The notes beneath the pieces were generated by a model, which searched no databases, had not been told where the DNA came from, and saw only the letters and a list, made by a program, of their open reading frames with translations. The translations under genes and the position numbers were made by a program. A stretch of 64,000 bases of DNA from Clostridium sp. CAG:465. Its GTDB lineage: Bacteria > Bacillota > Clostridia > TANB77 > CAG-465. Positions 6,640 through 15,917 of this stretch are shown one piece after another; the stretch's first letter is position 1, and every line of letters begins with the position of its first letter. Where the stretch lies: contig FR891276.1 of the NCBI GenBank assembly GCA_000433755.1, forward strand, positions 1-64,000, read 5' to 3'.

Positions 6640-8667
6640 TTAATTAAAACTTACAGTAAATTCTTTTACTTGTTTTGAGTTAAGATATACCTTAAGAGTC
6701 GCATTGCTATATCCGTTAATTTCAACAGATACAGTTTTTGTACTAGGATCAACTGATTGATTATATACTGTGTTATATGCTCCTCCATCTATACTTGCTG
6801 TTACCTTTACATTAATAGTATCAGCCGAACTTGCTGTTCCTCCTTGTAATTCTAACAAATCAAGTGTTACAGTTTTTGTAAGTAAAATTTTATTAACAGT
6901 TATTTCAACAAGTGTTCCTTGTTTAAGAGTTTGATTTTGAGGATAACTTTGAGCAATTACTACACCATTAGATTTAGTTTTGTCCTCGGAATATTTTACA
7001 CTTACAGTAAGACCTAAAGCCTCTAAAGCACTTTTAGCATCAGACTCTGTTTTACCTAAAACATTAGGTACCACAACTGTTTCCTTTCCATCACCTTTAC
7101 TTACTTGCAATTTTATAGTTGAACCATATGGTAATGTTTCACCTTTTTTAGCATCCTGTGAAATTATAATTCCAGAAGCTACTTTTTCACTTACAACATC
7201 CTCACGTTCAATTTTAAATCCAAGAGTATCTTCTAATTCATATGTTGCAACCTTTATATCTTTACCAGTAACATCGGGAACTTCAACCATTTTTTGGCCT
7301 TTACTTACAACTACTTTAATCTTCTTATCTTTTGTTTTAGTTCCTTTTTCAGGAGTTTGAGAAATAACTGATCCCTCTGGTTGCTCTGAACTATATTCTA
7401 CCTTATCTTTAATAATTTCTATACCTTGTTTAGAGTACTCCTCAACAACTTCATCATAAACTCTACCAACTAAATTTGGCACTTCAATTTCTTTATTTTC
7501 TTCAGCTTGTTTTTTAGAATTGTTATATACTAATATTCCAACTATTGCACCTATCACTACAACAGCAGCAATTACTGAAATAATTATAATCTTCTTTTTC
7601 TTTGATTTTTTAGGATCTTTTTTCTTAGGTTCTTCAGGTATTTCTTCATCAGATTTTGAATCTTCTATAGGTAATTCCTCTTTCATTGCTTCCCTAGTTG
7701 ATATTACATTTGCTCTTCTTGGTTCTCTTGTCCTTAGATTTGGAACAGCTTCTGGTACTTCATTATTTCCAAGTATAGGAATAACTTGTGTTGCACCAGC
7801 TTCAACAGAAGAAGCAGGTCTTAAAATCAAAGAATTTGGTCTTAATAGTGCTTGTGAAATATCTGAAATAACCTCAGTTGCATTTTGATATCTAAGTGCA
7901 GTACTTTTTTGTAAAGCTTTAAGAATTATTTGATTTAATGCAGGACTTACATTTGGGTTTACATCTATTGGAGGTACAGGATCTTCCTGTATTTGTTTTA
8001 GAGCAACTGATACTGGCGAATCCGCATCAAAAGGAAGCTTACCTGTAGCCATTTCATACATTACTACACCTAAAGAATATATGTCAGATTTTTCATCAGT
8101 ATATCCACCTTTAGCATGCTCTGGTGAAAAATAATGTACTGAACCCATTGTACTACCAAAACTTGTAATGGTAGCACTTGGTACATTTGTAATTTTTGCT
8201 ATACCAAAATCTGTAACTTTAGCCACCATATTTTTATTTAAAACTATATTTTGTGGCTTTATATCCCTATGAATAATATGCGCTTTATGAGCAGTTTCCA
8301 GTGCTGAAGCAATCTGAGCTGATATTTTTAAAACTAAGTCAGAGGGCATAGCGCCATGTTCTTCAATATAATCCTTTAATGTTTTAGACTCAAGTAATTC
8401 CATTACAATGTAATTTATATCTCCCTCAGCACCTACATCATAAACAGAAACAATATTTGCATGTGTAAGAGATGCAGCAGATTGCGCTTCTCTTCTAAAT
8501 CTTTTAACAAAAGTTTCATCTTTAGCATACTCAGGTTTTAATATCTTAACTGCAACATAACGGTTTAAAAGATGGCATTTTGCTTTGTAAACTTCTGCCA
8601 TTCCACCTTCGCCAATTTTTTCTATAATTTCATATCTACCACCAAGTATTTTACCAATCATATCCAT
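6640..8667 (-). CDS. prkC: Serine/threonine protein kinase PrkC with PASTA domains
   Basis: This membrane kinase senses muropeptides or lipid II and controls cell-wall growth, division and spore germination in Firmicutes. The kinase domain covers about 8-270 (glycine loop GEGGMAEVY, Lys41, HRD at 133-135, DFG at 153-155). An acidic and lysine-rich linker leads to one membrane helix (about 360-381). Outside are three PASTA repeats (about 394-456, 461-525 and 530-595) and a short beta-rich tail (about 600-675) that is not a canonical PASTA unit. It sits directly after its phosphatase gene, 17 bases apart, the standard arrangement. Confidence 0.95.
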   Translation of the reverse strand: MDMIGKILGGRYEIIEKIGEGGMAEVYKAKCHLLNRYVAVKILKPEYAKDETFVKRFRREAQSAASLTHANIVSVYDVGAEGDINYIVMELLESKTLKDYIEEHGAMPSDLVLKISAQIASALETAHKAHIIHRDIKPQNIVLNKNMVAKVTDFGIAKITNVPSATITSFGSTMGSVHYFSPEHAKGGYTDEKSDIYSLGVVMYEMATGKLPFDADSPVSVALKQIQEDPVPPIDVNPNVSPALNQIILKALQKSTALRYQNATEVISDISQALLRPNSLILRPASSVEAGATQVIPILGNNEVPEAVPNLRTREPRRANVISTREAMKEELPIEDSKSDEEIPEEPKKKDPKKSKKKKIIIISVIAAVVVIGAIVGILVYNNSKKQAEENKEIEVPNLVGRVYDEVVEEYSKQGIEIIKDKVEYSSEQPEGSVISQTPEKGTKTKDKKIKVVVSKGQKMVEVPDVTGKDIKVATYELEDTLGFKIEREDVVSEKVASGIIISQDAKKGETLPYGSTIKLQVSKGDGKETVVVPNVLGKTESDAKSALEALGLTVSVKYSEDKTKSNGVVIAQSYPQNQTLKQGTLVEITVNKILLTKTVTLDLLELQGGTASSADTINVKVTASIDGGAYNTVYNQSVDPSTKTVSVEINGYSNATLKVYLNSKQVKEFTVSFN

Positions 8668-8684
8668 ATAAAATTTTCTCTCCT

Positions 8685-9419
8685 TTATAGTTTTATTACT
8701 ACAACGGTTGTATTATCAACCCCACCATTTTCGTTGGCTTTTTTTATATATTCATCTGCAGTGTTTTCAAATTTTTTCATTTGTAACACTTGCAAAATAG
8801 CTTCATTATCTAACATATTTGTTAAGCCATCTGTACAAAGCAGAAGATATCCTGAGGTTTCATTTAAAACATGAAGCTCTGTTTTTATATCTTTAAAGAC
8901 ACCTATTGCTTTTGTTAGAACATGTTTTTGAGGATGATTTTCAACGTCTTTTTGTTCAATAGCATTTGTTTTTAGCAGAGTATTTACATATGTATCATCC
9001 TCTGTTATTTGCTTTATAGAATTTCTATCATTACTGATATAATATAATCTACTATCTCCAACAGACAAATAATATACTTTATTATAAATAACAGCAACAA
9101 GAACAATAGTTGTTCCCATACCGTTATACTTAGGGCTAGATTTTTCCATCTTATATATTTCACCATTTATTTTGTCAAGTGCAGTTAACAAAATATCAGA
9201 GACAATACTTTCATCTTTTAAATCATCATTTAAATGTTCTTCAAAATATCTTGACATTTTTATAGTTAAAAGTCTACTTGCAATTTCTCCACCTTCATAT
9301 CCACCAAGCCCATCAGCTACTACATATAAGGATATTTCATCACTATATTTTTTTGCAAAGTAACTGTCTTCATTATTACTTCTTCTTAAACCAACATCAG
9401 TTTTTGCAACAAACTCCAT
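8685..9419 (-). CDS. stp: PP2C-type protein phosphatase (Stp/PrpC)
   Basis: This Mn-dependent PP2C phosphatase removes phosphates placed by PrkC and resets itself and other targets. The 244-residue protein shows the family's metal-binding Asp motifs: the N-terminal TDVGLRRSNNEDS, VVADGLGG (about 35-42), SVGDSRLY (about 117-124), CTDGL (about 194-198) and the final VDNTT. GAGGTG lies just upstream of the ATG. It lies between rlmN and prkC, and its start is 57 bases after the end of rlmN, so the three are probably co-transcribed. Confidence 0.94.
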   Translation of the reverse strand: MEFVAKTDVGLRRSNNEDSYFAKKYSDEISLYVVADGLGGYEGGEIASRLLTIKMSRYFEEHLNDDLKDESIVSDILLTALDKINGEIYKMEKSSPKYNGMGTTIVLVAVIYNKVYYLSVGDSRLYYISNDRNSIKQITEDDTYVNTLLKTNAIEQKDVENHPQKHVLTKAIGVFKDIKTELHVLNETSGYLLLCTDGLTNMLDNEAILQVLQMKKFENTADEYIKKANENGGVDNTTVVVIKL

Positions 9420-9476
9420 ACTTCACCTCTATTTTAATATATTATATCATTTTTTAAAAACTTTTTTCAATAGTTA

Positions 9477-10523
9477 TTATAATTTATTACTATTTTCTAT
9501 ATATTTCTTTCTTAATTGGCCACATGCAGCATCTATATCAGAACCCAATTCTCTTCTTACTGTTGTAACTATTCCCATTGAATTTAATGTATTCATAAAT
9601 TTTTCAACATTTTTTTCTTTTGCTTTTTTATAGTCCTTTTCTTTAATTTCATTTACAGGTATAAGGTTTACATGAGCAATCATACCACGAAGAAGTTTAG
9701 CAAGTGCTAATGCATCTTCATAACTATCATTTTTCCCACTTATAAGAGCATATTCAAAACTTATCCTTCTACCAGTTTTTTTGATATAATCTTTGCAAGC
9801 ATTAAGTAACTCATCTATGCTATACCTATTTGCTATAGGCATAATATCACGCCTTTTTTCATCCGTAGTTGCATGAAGTGAAATAGAAAGTGTACATTGT
9901 ATATTTTCATCTGCAAGTCTATATATATTTGGTACTAAACCACATGTTGATAAACTTATATGTCTTGCTCCTATATTTAAACCCTGAGGATTATTAATTA
10001 TTCTAATTGACTTTACAGTATTATCATAATTATCTAATGGTTCCCCTATTCCCATATATACAACATTTGATATTTTTTCATTTGTGTATCTTTCTACAGT
10101 CAAAATTTGTCCTTCAATCTCAGATGCTCTAAGACTCCTTTCAAATCCCTCTTTAGTTGATGCACAAAATTTACATCCCATTTTACAGCCAACCTGGGTA
10201 GAAACACATAATGTATTTCCATGATTATATTTCATAAATACAGACTCTATAGCACATCCATCATTAAGTCCTATTAAAAATTTCATTGTCCCATCTTTTT
10301 GTGAAATTTGGCACTTAATAACATTCATTGTTAATATATATGTATTTTCTTTTAATTTTTCTCTTAATGATTTTGAGATATCTGTCATTTCATCAAAATC
10401 TATTACTTTAAGTTTGTGTATCCATTTAAAAATTTGCTTTGCATGAAATTTTTTCTCTCCCAAAGATACAACATACTCCTCTAATTCTTCTAATGTAAAA
10501 TTGTTTATATCTATCTTTTCCAT
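9477..10523 (-). CDS. rlmN: 23S rRNA (adenine-2503-C2)-methyltransferase RlmN
   Basis: RlmN is a radical-SAM enzyme that methylates C2 of A2503 in 23S rRNA, and in some species C2 of A37 in tRNA. The cluster-binding CxxxCxxC is Cys113, Cys117 and Cys120 (GCKMGCKFCAS). The MGIGEPLDNY and LSTCGLVP motifs and a C-terminal AACGQL containing the catalytic Cys are present. I moved the start from 10574 to the ATG at 10523, since AGAGGA lies just before a double ATG there and the protein then has the family's usual 348 residues. It heads the rlmN-stp-prkC-rsgA-rpe string. Confidence 0.94.
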   Translation of the reverse strand: MEKIDINNFTLEELEEYVVSLGEKKFHAKQIFKWIHKLKVIDFDEMTDISKSLREKLKENTYILTMNVIKCQISQKDGTMKFLIGLNDGCAIESVFMKYNHGNTLCVSTQVGCKMGCKFCASTKEGFERSLRASEIEGQILTVERYTNEKISNVVYMGIGEPLDNYDNTVKSIRIINNPQGLNIGARHISLSTCGLVPNIYRLADENIQCTLSISLHATTDEKRRDIMPIANRYSIDELLNACKDYIKKTGRRISFEYALISGKNDSYEDALALAKLLRGMIAHVNLIPVNEIKEKDYKKAKEKNVEKFMNTLNSMGIVTTVRRELGSDIDAACGQLRKKYIENSNKL

Positions 10524-10602
10524 CATATCCTCTTTTCTTTTATATATATTACTACAAACATGTAAAAATAGCAAGTTTTTTATGTCAAAATGTATCTTTT
10601 AC

Positions 10603-10632
10603 TTGACTTTAAATATCTTCGCATTATATAAT
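10603..10632 (+). promoter_or_regulatory. Sigma-A promoter for the 10702/10791 pair
   Basis: TTGACT (10603-10608) and TATAAT (10627-10632) are 18 bp apart, divergent from rlmN. A leader of about 60 bases runs to the AGGAGG site before 10702. Confidence 0.65.
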
Positions 10633-10701
10633 AGCAATAAGTTGAATTTGGGGTAAACTTGCAAATGAAGGTTTAAATAAATATGTAAAAGGAGGATTTT
10701 T

Positions 10702-10794
10702 ATGAATTTTGCCCTGTTTGCCACATTACTCATACTCGGAAATTATATTATAGAACAAAATAAATTAATTACAAAAAAGGAGACTTACTCATGA
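10702..10794 (+). CDS. Small membrane peptide, 30 aa
   Basis: The peptide starts with a hydrophobic stretch (residues 2-17, FALFATLLILGN) and ends in a polar lysine-rich tail, so it could sit in the membrane as a single helix. AGGAGG six to eight bases before the ATG is one of the strongest ribosome-binding sites in the window, and a promoter lies just upstream. Its stop overlaps the start of the next gene (ATGA), indicating coupled translation. It may be a real micro-protein or a leader peptide whose translation opens the 10791 gene. No family is recognised. Confidence 0.55.
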   Translation: MNFALFATLLILGNYIIEQNKLITKKETYS

Positions 10795-12074
10795 AAAAGA
10801 TTAAAAAGCACTTAGAAGGAATAACTAAAATCATGGATTATAACGATAAATATTTTATCGTATATAATGAAAAAGACATGCTTTCTTTTGTAACAAAGGA
10901 CACGTTAGAATTTGTACACGAAAACTGTTGGTTTAATTCATATAAAAATTACGATGATTATTTCATTTTAGTTGAGAATATGAGTGGACTTTATACATTA
11001 TTACGAAAAAATAATCTTGCATTTTTTAAAAAAGGAACATGGTATAAAAGCTGGTTTAATTTTTCAGATAATCTATTTAGGGTTCAAAGGAGTGATGAAC
11101 TTCTCACTCTAATTAAAAAAAATGATGGTAACTATTTGTTTGAAGATAAATGGTTTTCAGAAATAACAGACTTTAGCCCAGACTATTACAAAGGATATGA
11201 TAAAGATAAAAATTGTTTCCTTATATCAAAGAAGTCAGGCGAAATCATTACAGGAGTAAAAATTAAATATTCAGATATATTTTTTGACTCTGGAAATTAT
11301 TTCTTAGATTCAAACGATCTAATATGTCCAGCAAGAATTTATAATAAGGCTATAAAGCCTTTAAAAAATGATCTCTGGGCAAATGATTATACTCATATCG
11401 AGGATGATTTTTACCTTGCTTTTGATGGAGTAAAGTATGATGTAATAAATATAAAAACAGGTAAATTTGTTTTTAGCTCTTTGTACAAAAACAAGCAAAT
11501 TAAAATTCATAAATTTGATGAAAATTACTGGCTATTATACTTTTTATATGGAAAATTCACACTTATAAACAAACCTAAATATGATGATGAAAATATTGAA
11601 CTATCTTTTCCTATAATGATAAATGGCAAGCCTCTATTTTTTTATGATTTCAAACCATTCAATGGTTCAGATGTTGTTATTTTAAAAGATATAAATTTTT
11701 ATCACCTATTTAAAATACCTTCAATTGGTAAATTGCCCCTTGAAGAATTGAACAGTGATATAAACATAAAAAGTATATTTTACTCCAACAATGAAATTGC
11801 TATAATTTCTAATGAGAAAAACATGTATAATGTAATTAGAAAATCTGATTGCAAATTGCTTTTTAATGAGTGGTTCAAAGGAGCAACCTTATATGAAAAG
11901 ATTGAAATGGTAATTTTAAAAGATATAAACGATAAATCTACCATAATATCTGGTTGTGGAAACATCTTATTAAAAAATATTGAAGTTTCAAATACTAATC
12001 AAATTATTATATCTAAAAATGATATCTTTATTTATGATAACAATTCAAATTTAATTAAAATTAATTATAAGTAA
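10791..12074 (+). CDS. Repeat protein, WG-repeat-like, 427 aa
   Basis: The protein has no signal peptide. About seven to nine loose repeats of roughly 40-45 residues run along it, each with aromatic residues around a W-F/Y pair, strands such as FILVENMSGLYTLLRK and LFRVQRSDELLTLIKK, and short polar turns. This resembles the WG-repeat or beta-propeller style of Clostridia, although a canonical WG motif is not clear. Such proteins usually bind other proteins or ligands, but here this is only inference. It is coupled by ATGA to the 30-residue peptide and ends at the terminator at 12094. Confidence 0.7.
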   Translation: MKKIKKHLEGITKIMDYNDKYFIVYNEKDMLSFVTKDTLEFVHENCWFNSYKNYDDYFILVENMSGLYTLLRKNNLAFFKKGTWYKSWFNFSDNLFRVQRSDELLTLIKKNDGNYLFEDKWFSEITDFSPDYYKGYDKDKNCFLISKKSGEIITGVKIKYSDIFFDSGNYFLDSNDLICPARIYNKAIKPLKNDLWANDYTHIEDDFYLAFDGVKYDVINIKTGKFVFSSLYKNKQIKIHKFDENYWLLYFLYGKFTLINKPKYDDENIELSFPIMINGKPLFFYDFKPFNGSDVVILKDINFYHLFKIPSIGKLPLEELNSDINIKSIFYSNNEIAIISNEKNMYNVIRKSDCKLLFNEWFKGATLYEKIEMVILKDINDKSTIISGCGNILLKNIEVSNTNQIIISKNDIFIYDNNSNLIKINYK

Positions 12075-12093
12075 TTTTGATTATACCTAAAGC

Positions 12094-12128
12094 AAATCAC
12101 CCGCGATATTTTTTATCGCAGGTGATTT
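12094..12128. terminator. Bidirectional terminator between 10791 gene and fmt
   Basis: AAATCACC and GGTGATTT pair outside GCGAT/ATCGC, forming a long stem with a T-rich loop between convergent stops at 12074 and 12135. T- and A-rich sequence flanks both ends. Confidence 0.85.
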
Positions 12129-12134
12129 ATCTTT

Positions 12135-13088
12135 TTATATATTAAATGTTTCTCCTTCACATATTTTATTTCCATTTAAAAATGAAACAATATCCATTCT
12201 TTTAGAATTTGGGGGTTGAATTTCAAGTATACTTACTCCTCCATCTTTAGTAGAAATAACTAATTCATTCTTGCTAACTTTTATAACAGTACCTGGTTTA
12301 GTTTCCTCTTTAATATCATTATTTACAATTTTTACATTAAATACTTTATATTTATTTAAATTTTTATCTTCCATATATGTTCCAGGAAATGGACTAAGAC
12401 CTCTTACAAAATTGAATATTTCTCTACTTGTTTTATTAAAATCTATCTTTGTCGTTTCTCTTTTTATCATAGGGGCAATAGAAAAATCATCAGATTGTTT
12501 TTTCCTTTTTATTGAACCATCTTCTATCTTTTCTAATGTCTTTATTAAAAGATTTGCTCCTATTTGTTTTAATTTATCATGCATTGTTTCAAAATTATCT
12601 TCATCTGTAATTTCTACCTCTTCTTTTAAAAGCATATCCCCTGTATCCATTCCTTCATCCATATACATAGTGGTAATTCCTGTCTTTTCCTCACCATTTA
12701 TTATAGCCCATTGCATTGGTGCTGCTCCTCTATATTTTGGGAGTAAAGAACCATGTACATTTATACACCCAAGTTTTGGAAATTCTAAAACTTCTTTTGG
12801 AAGTATTTTGCCATATGCAACAACACATATAACATCTGGTTGTAATCTATTTAATATTTCTATAACCTCAGGATTATTTCTTAGCTTTGCAGGTTGAAAT
12901 ACAGGTATACCTTTCCCATTTGCATAAACCTTTACATCAGATGGCTTTAACTTCATACCTCTTCCTGATGGTTTATCTGGATTTGTAAATACTCCTACAA
13001 TGTTATATCCACTTTCAACTAATTTTTCTAAGGAACATTTAGCAAAATCAGGTGTCCCCATAAATACTACTTTTATATCTTTATTCAA
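12135..13088 (-). CDS. fmt: Methionyl-tRNA formyltransferase
   Basis: The enzyme formylates initiator Met-tRNA from 10-formyltetrahydrofolate. It shows FMGTPDFA near the start, the formyl-transfer signature HGSLLPKYRGAAP with its catalytic Asn/His set, the GITTMYMDEGMDTGD segment and the C-terminal tRNA-binding domain (about 205-315) beginning LSPFPGTY. The 317-residue length is normal. The start appears to be TTG, with AGAGGATGAG upstream. The common partner genes def, priA and rsmB are not adjacent; it stands alone between plus-strand genes. Confidence 0.95.
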   Translation of the reverse strand: MNKDIKVVFMGTPDFAKCSLEKLVESGYNIVGVFTNPDKPSGRGMKLKPSDVKVYANGKGIPVFQPAKLRNNPEVIEILNRLQPDVICVVAYGKILPKEVLEFPKLGCINVHGSLLPKYRGAAPMQWAIINGEEKTGITTMYMDEGMDTGDMLLKEEVEITDEDNFETMHDKLKQIGANLLIKTLEKIEDGSIKRKKQSDDFSIAPMIKRETTKIDFNKTSREIFNFVRGLSPFPGTYMEDKNLNKYKVFNVKIVNNDIKEETKPGTVIKVSKNELVISTKDGGVSILEIQPPNSKRMDIVSFLNGNKICEGETFNI

Positions 13089-13211
13089 AAAATCTCATCC
13101 TCTCTTAAACATAGTCATATATTACTACAAAAGTATATATTTTTCAAGTATAATTCCAAAATTTAGCATAGGTCATTTTGAAATTTCATATTATTACATA
13201 GAGGTGTAACA

Positions 13212-14003
13212 ATGAAAGTTTTATTATTAAAAAGACATACATTAATCTATTTTATTATTATATTCTTATTATTAATCTTAGTACTAATAGTGTATAATAA
13301 AAATAAAAAAATTAATAACAATAAAGATGTTGAAAAAAATGTAATTGCAACTCCTGAAGAATTAAATGAAAATGTAGAGATTAATATAAAAGAAAAAGAC
13401 AAGTTTTTAGTCGAACAATTTAACAATAAAAAAATGGTAGCAATTACCTTTGATGATGGTCCAAGTAAGCATACAACTAAACTTGTAGATGAACTTAAAA
13501 AAAGAGAAATACCTGCAACTTTTTTCGTACTTGGTAGTGAAATAGAAAGATTTCCTGATGTTTTAAAATTCGAAAGCGATACTGGAAATGAAATAGGAAT
13601 ACATAGCTATGAACATAAATTGTTTACTAAACTTAGTGAAGATGAAATTTTAAAGCAAGTAAGTAAAACTAAAAGTATAATTGAAGATTTAACTGGTATA
13701 ACTCCTAATATAATTCGCGTACCCTATGGTTCCACAAACAAAAGTATAAAAAAAGTTTTAAATGATCATAATCTAACAAGTGTACTTTGGAGTGTAGACT
13801 CCCTTGATTGGAAATTCAAAAATACAGAAAAAACATATAACTATGTCATGAAAAAATTTAAAGGAAACGACATTATACTAATGCATGATAGCTTTGATAC
13901 AAGTGTAGAAGCTGCAATACAAATTGTAGATACTTTACAAAATCAAGGATATACATTTGTTACAGTAAGTGAATTTTTAAGAATAAAAAACTTGTCTAAA
14001 TGA
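13212..14003 (+). CDS. Membrane-anchored polysaccharide deacetylase (NodB family)
   Basis: One N-terminal membrane helix (about 11-28) and a polar linker place the catalytic domain outside the cell. The NodB domain (about 75-255) carries all five motifs: TFDDGP (79-84, Asp81 and Asp82), HSYEH (131-135, metal-binding His pair), RVPYGS, DSLDW and LMHD. It should be a metal-dependent deacetylase acting on N-acetylated sugars of peptidoglycan or a wall polymer; the exact substrate cannot be told. GAGGTG precedes the ATG. It is divergent from fmt and is followed by the DUF3006 gene, which has its own promoter. Confidence 0.9.
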   Translation: MKVLLLKRHTLIYFIIIFLLLILVLIVYNKNKKINNNKDVEKNVIATPEELNENVEINIKEKDKFLVEQFNNKKMVAITFDDGPSKHTTKLVDELKKREIPATFFVLGSEIERFPDVLKFESDTGNEIGIHSYEHKLFTKLSEDEILKQVSKTKSIIEDLTGITPNIIRVPYGSTNKSIKKVLNDHNLTSVLWSVDSLDWKFKNTEKTYNYVMKKFKGNDIILMHDSFDTSVEAAIQIVDTLQNQGYTFVTVSEFLRIKNLSK

Positions 14004-14039
14004 TTTCATTGTAACTATTTGTAATATTTTGTATATTTC

Positions 14040-14068
14040 TTGACATTTTTAAGTACAATATTTATACT
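14040..14068 (+). promoter_or_regulatory. Sigma-A promoter for the DUF3006 gene
   Basis: TTGACA (14040-14045) and TATACT (14063-14068) are exactly 17 bp apart, ending 17 bases before the TTG start of the next gene, so the leader would be very short. Confidence 0.65.
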
Positions 14069-14085
14069 TGTTTTGAGGTGATAAG

Positions 14086-14400
14086 TTGAATATAGAAATT
14101 TCAGATAAAAACAACAATAAAATACTTTTTGACGTAAAGGATATTTTAAATTCTATTTCTAAGTGCATAAATAGAGGTAATTACTATGTTGTAGATAGAT
14201 TTGAGGAAAATTTCGCTGTATTAGAAAATTTAAAAAGCAAGAAAAACATAAACATACCAAAAGACGACATTTTGGTTAAAATATCTGAAGGGGATGTTCT
14301 AAAATTTCAAAATGGACATTTTGTTATTGATAATTCTCAGACAAAATTAAGAAAAGATGAAATATTAGATATAACAAAAGATATTTTTGAAAATGATTGA
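14086..14400 (+). CDS. DUF3006-domain protein, 104 aa
   Basis: The first 35 residues are unlike any family I know. From about residue 38 the protein follows the DUF3006 pattern: VDRFEENFAVLEN, a proline-containing turn, VKISEGDVLKF, an asparagine-rich turn and a closing helix. DUF3006 proteins are small beta-barrel-like proteins of unknown function, often near secreted hydrolases, and this one follows a secreted deacetylase. It starts at TTG with GAGGTG five bases upstream and has its own near-consensus promoter. Confidence 0.75.
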   Translation: MNIEISDKNNNKILFDVKDILNSISKCINRGNYYVVDRFEENFAVLENLKSKKNINIPKDDILVKISEGDVLKFQNGHFVIDNSQTKLRKDEILDITKDIFEND

Positions 14401-14550
14401 AAGAATTTTTTTGATTTTATTAACTTTTCTATTTTAAGACTTTTTAAATAGAAAAAATGCAGGAATCAAATAAATTATTTTGTGAATTTCCTACATTTTC
14501 AAAATCAATATTAATAAAAGTTTTACCCATTTATTTAATAAACAATAAGA

Positions 14551-15075
14551 TCATATATTATACAATTTTTTTATTGTTTTATATGGATTTTTCTTGGTAA
14601 AAACTTCATATGTAGCACATATTTTATCTACCAAGCATACTATAAAGCTCTCTTTATATTTTGGTACTAAAAAAAATGTAAGCGGAAACATATGACATTT
14701 TATTATATCTTGTTCAACATCTGTTAAATTCCATTTTTTTAATGCATTATTAAGAGCTACTTTAGGATGTCTAAATCCATGCCATTTGTGACTTTTATCT
14801 TTCTCATGCCAGTCATATAAAAAGTAGTCATGAAGCAGTGCACCACATACTAACTTTTTATAATCAACTTTTATATGAAGTCTTGAGGCAAAAATTAAGC
14901 TATAGTGTGTAACTGCAATTGAATGCAAAACGCAATCTGTTGTACCATGTTGAATATATTTTTTCATCCCTAGAAAATCCTCATCAAAAGATAATTCTTT
15001 TAACCTCTCTTTTATGCATTTTAGTATAACTAAATCACTTAAATACATACTCTCATTTACTCTTAAATTATTCAT
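14551..15075 (-). CDS. HD-domain phosphohydrolase
   Basis: The 174-residue protein has an HD fold: HGTTDCVLHSIAVTHYS supplies the first His region, CGALLHDYFLYDWH (about 81-94) the His-Asp pair, and HGFRHPKVA plus IIKCHM later His residues. Such proteins are metal-dependent phosphohydrolases acting on nucleotides or cyclic dinucleotides; the substrate is unknown. A GGAGG site precedes the ATG. It follows rsmE on the same strand, 42 bases away, and is probably the last gene of that unit. It has no fused signalling domain. Confidence 0.8.
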   Translation of the reverse strand: MNNLRVNESMYLSDLVILKCIKERLKELSFDEDFLGMKKYIQHGTTDCVLHSIAVTHYSLIFASRLHIKVDYKKLVCGALLHDYFLYDWHEKDKSHKWHGFRHPKVALNNALKKWNLTDVEQDIIKCHMFPLTFFLVPKYKESFIVCLVDKICATYEVFTKKNPYKTIKKLYNI

Positions 15076-15117
15076 TAAACCTCCATTCTATCCCAAGATA
15101 TATTCTTTGCTTCTTTT

Positions 15118-15894
15118 TTATCTTTTATTATTTTTTTCTACTTCTCCATTATCAAGTTCATACATAACAACGGACATTAGATTTATAGCAGCTGTTTCTG
15201 CTCTTAGTATTCTACTGCCAAGGCTAACACATTCACATTTATCATTAGACTTAATATCCGATGCCTCATCCTGTGTAAATCCTCCTTCAGGGCCTATAAT
15301 CATTGCTATTTTTTTATAATTTTTCTTTTTAGCAACTTCCATTACTTCATGTAAACTATTTTTATTCTTTTCATTTTCATATGCAAAAATACATATATCA
15401 AACTCTGATAACATATCAAGAAGACTTAAATCTAGGTTTATTATATCTAGAACATTTACCATATCAGTTCTACCACATTGTTTACAAGCTTCATTTGCAA
15501 TTATTTGGTATTTATCTCTTTTTTTACATTTTCCCTTTTCATCGAGTCTTACTACAGTATTTTTTGAAATAAAAGGTACAATATTTTTAACTCCTAGCTC
15601 AACCGATTTTTGTATTACAAGATCCATTTTGTCTCCCTTTAAAACAGAAACAAAAAATGTTAAATCAATACTAGGCTCACCTTGTTTCTTTGCATTACTT
15701 AGGACCTGTAATTCAATATATGCGTTATGCATACGTATAATTTTACACACATATTCATTTACAATTATAACATCTCCAACATCATGTCTTAGAACTTGAA
15801 TATGTTTTACTTCTTTTCCTTTTATTTCAATTATATTTTCTTCTTTTGAAAAATATTTTATATCTTGATTATCCACAATAAATCTTCTTGCCAT
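15118..15894 (-). CDS. rsmE: 16S rRNA (uracil-1498-N3)-methyltransferase
   Basis: RsmE is a SPOUT-class enzyme that methylates U1498 in the decoding region of 16S rRNA. It has the N-terminal PUA-like domain (HIQVLRHDVGD, about 30-40) and the SPOUT knot with IIGPEGGFTQDEA and LGSRILRAETAAI, where AdoMet binds. The 258-residue length is normal. In many Firmicutes it follows dnaJ and prmA; here the dnaJ operon lies a few kilobases upstream on the same strand with other genes between, which suggests an insertion into an ancestral dnaJ-prmA-rsmE order. Confidence 0.93.
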   Translation of the reverse strand: MARRFIVDNQDIKYFSKEENIIEIKGKEVKHIQVLRHDVGDVIIVNEYVCKIIRMHNAYIELQVLSNAKKQGEPSIDLTFFVSVLKGDKMDLVIQKSVELGVKNIVPFISKNTVVRLDEKGKCKKRDKYQIIANEACKQCGRTDMVNVLDIINLDLSLLDMLSEFDICIFAYENEKNKNSLHEVMEVAKKKNYKKIAMIIGPEGGFTQDEASDIKSNDKCECVSLGSRILRAETAAINLMSVVMYELDNGEVEKNNKR

Positions 15895-15917
15895 ATTTTA
15901 CCTCCATATAACCTATG

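Noticed and set aside
6980..7888. Plus-strand open frames of 126 and 122 codons
   Set aside because: They are antisense shadows of the PASTA and linker parts of prkC; low-complexity Ser/Thr/Ile/Phe-rich translation and no ribosome-binding site.
12271..12897. 208-codon plus-strand open frame
   Set aside because: It is antisense to fmt, whose motifs are intact; the translation is hydrophobic and Ser-rich as expected of a shadow.
14447..14506. Terminator after the DUF3006 gene
   Set aside because: The GCAGGAA and TTCCTAC arms do not pair fully and the loop is long; not convincing.
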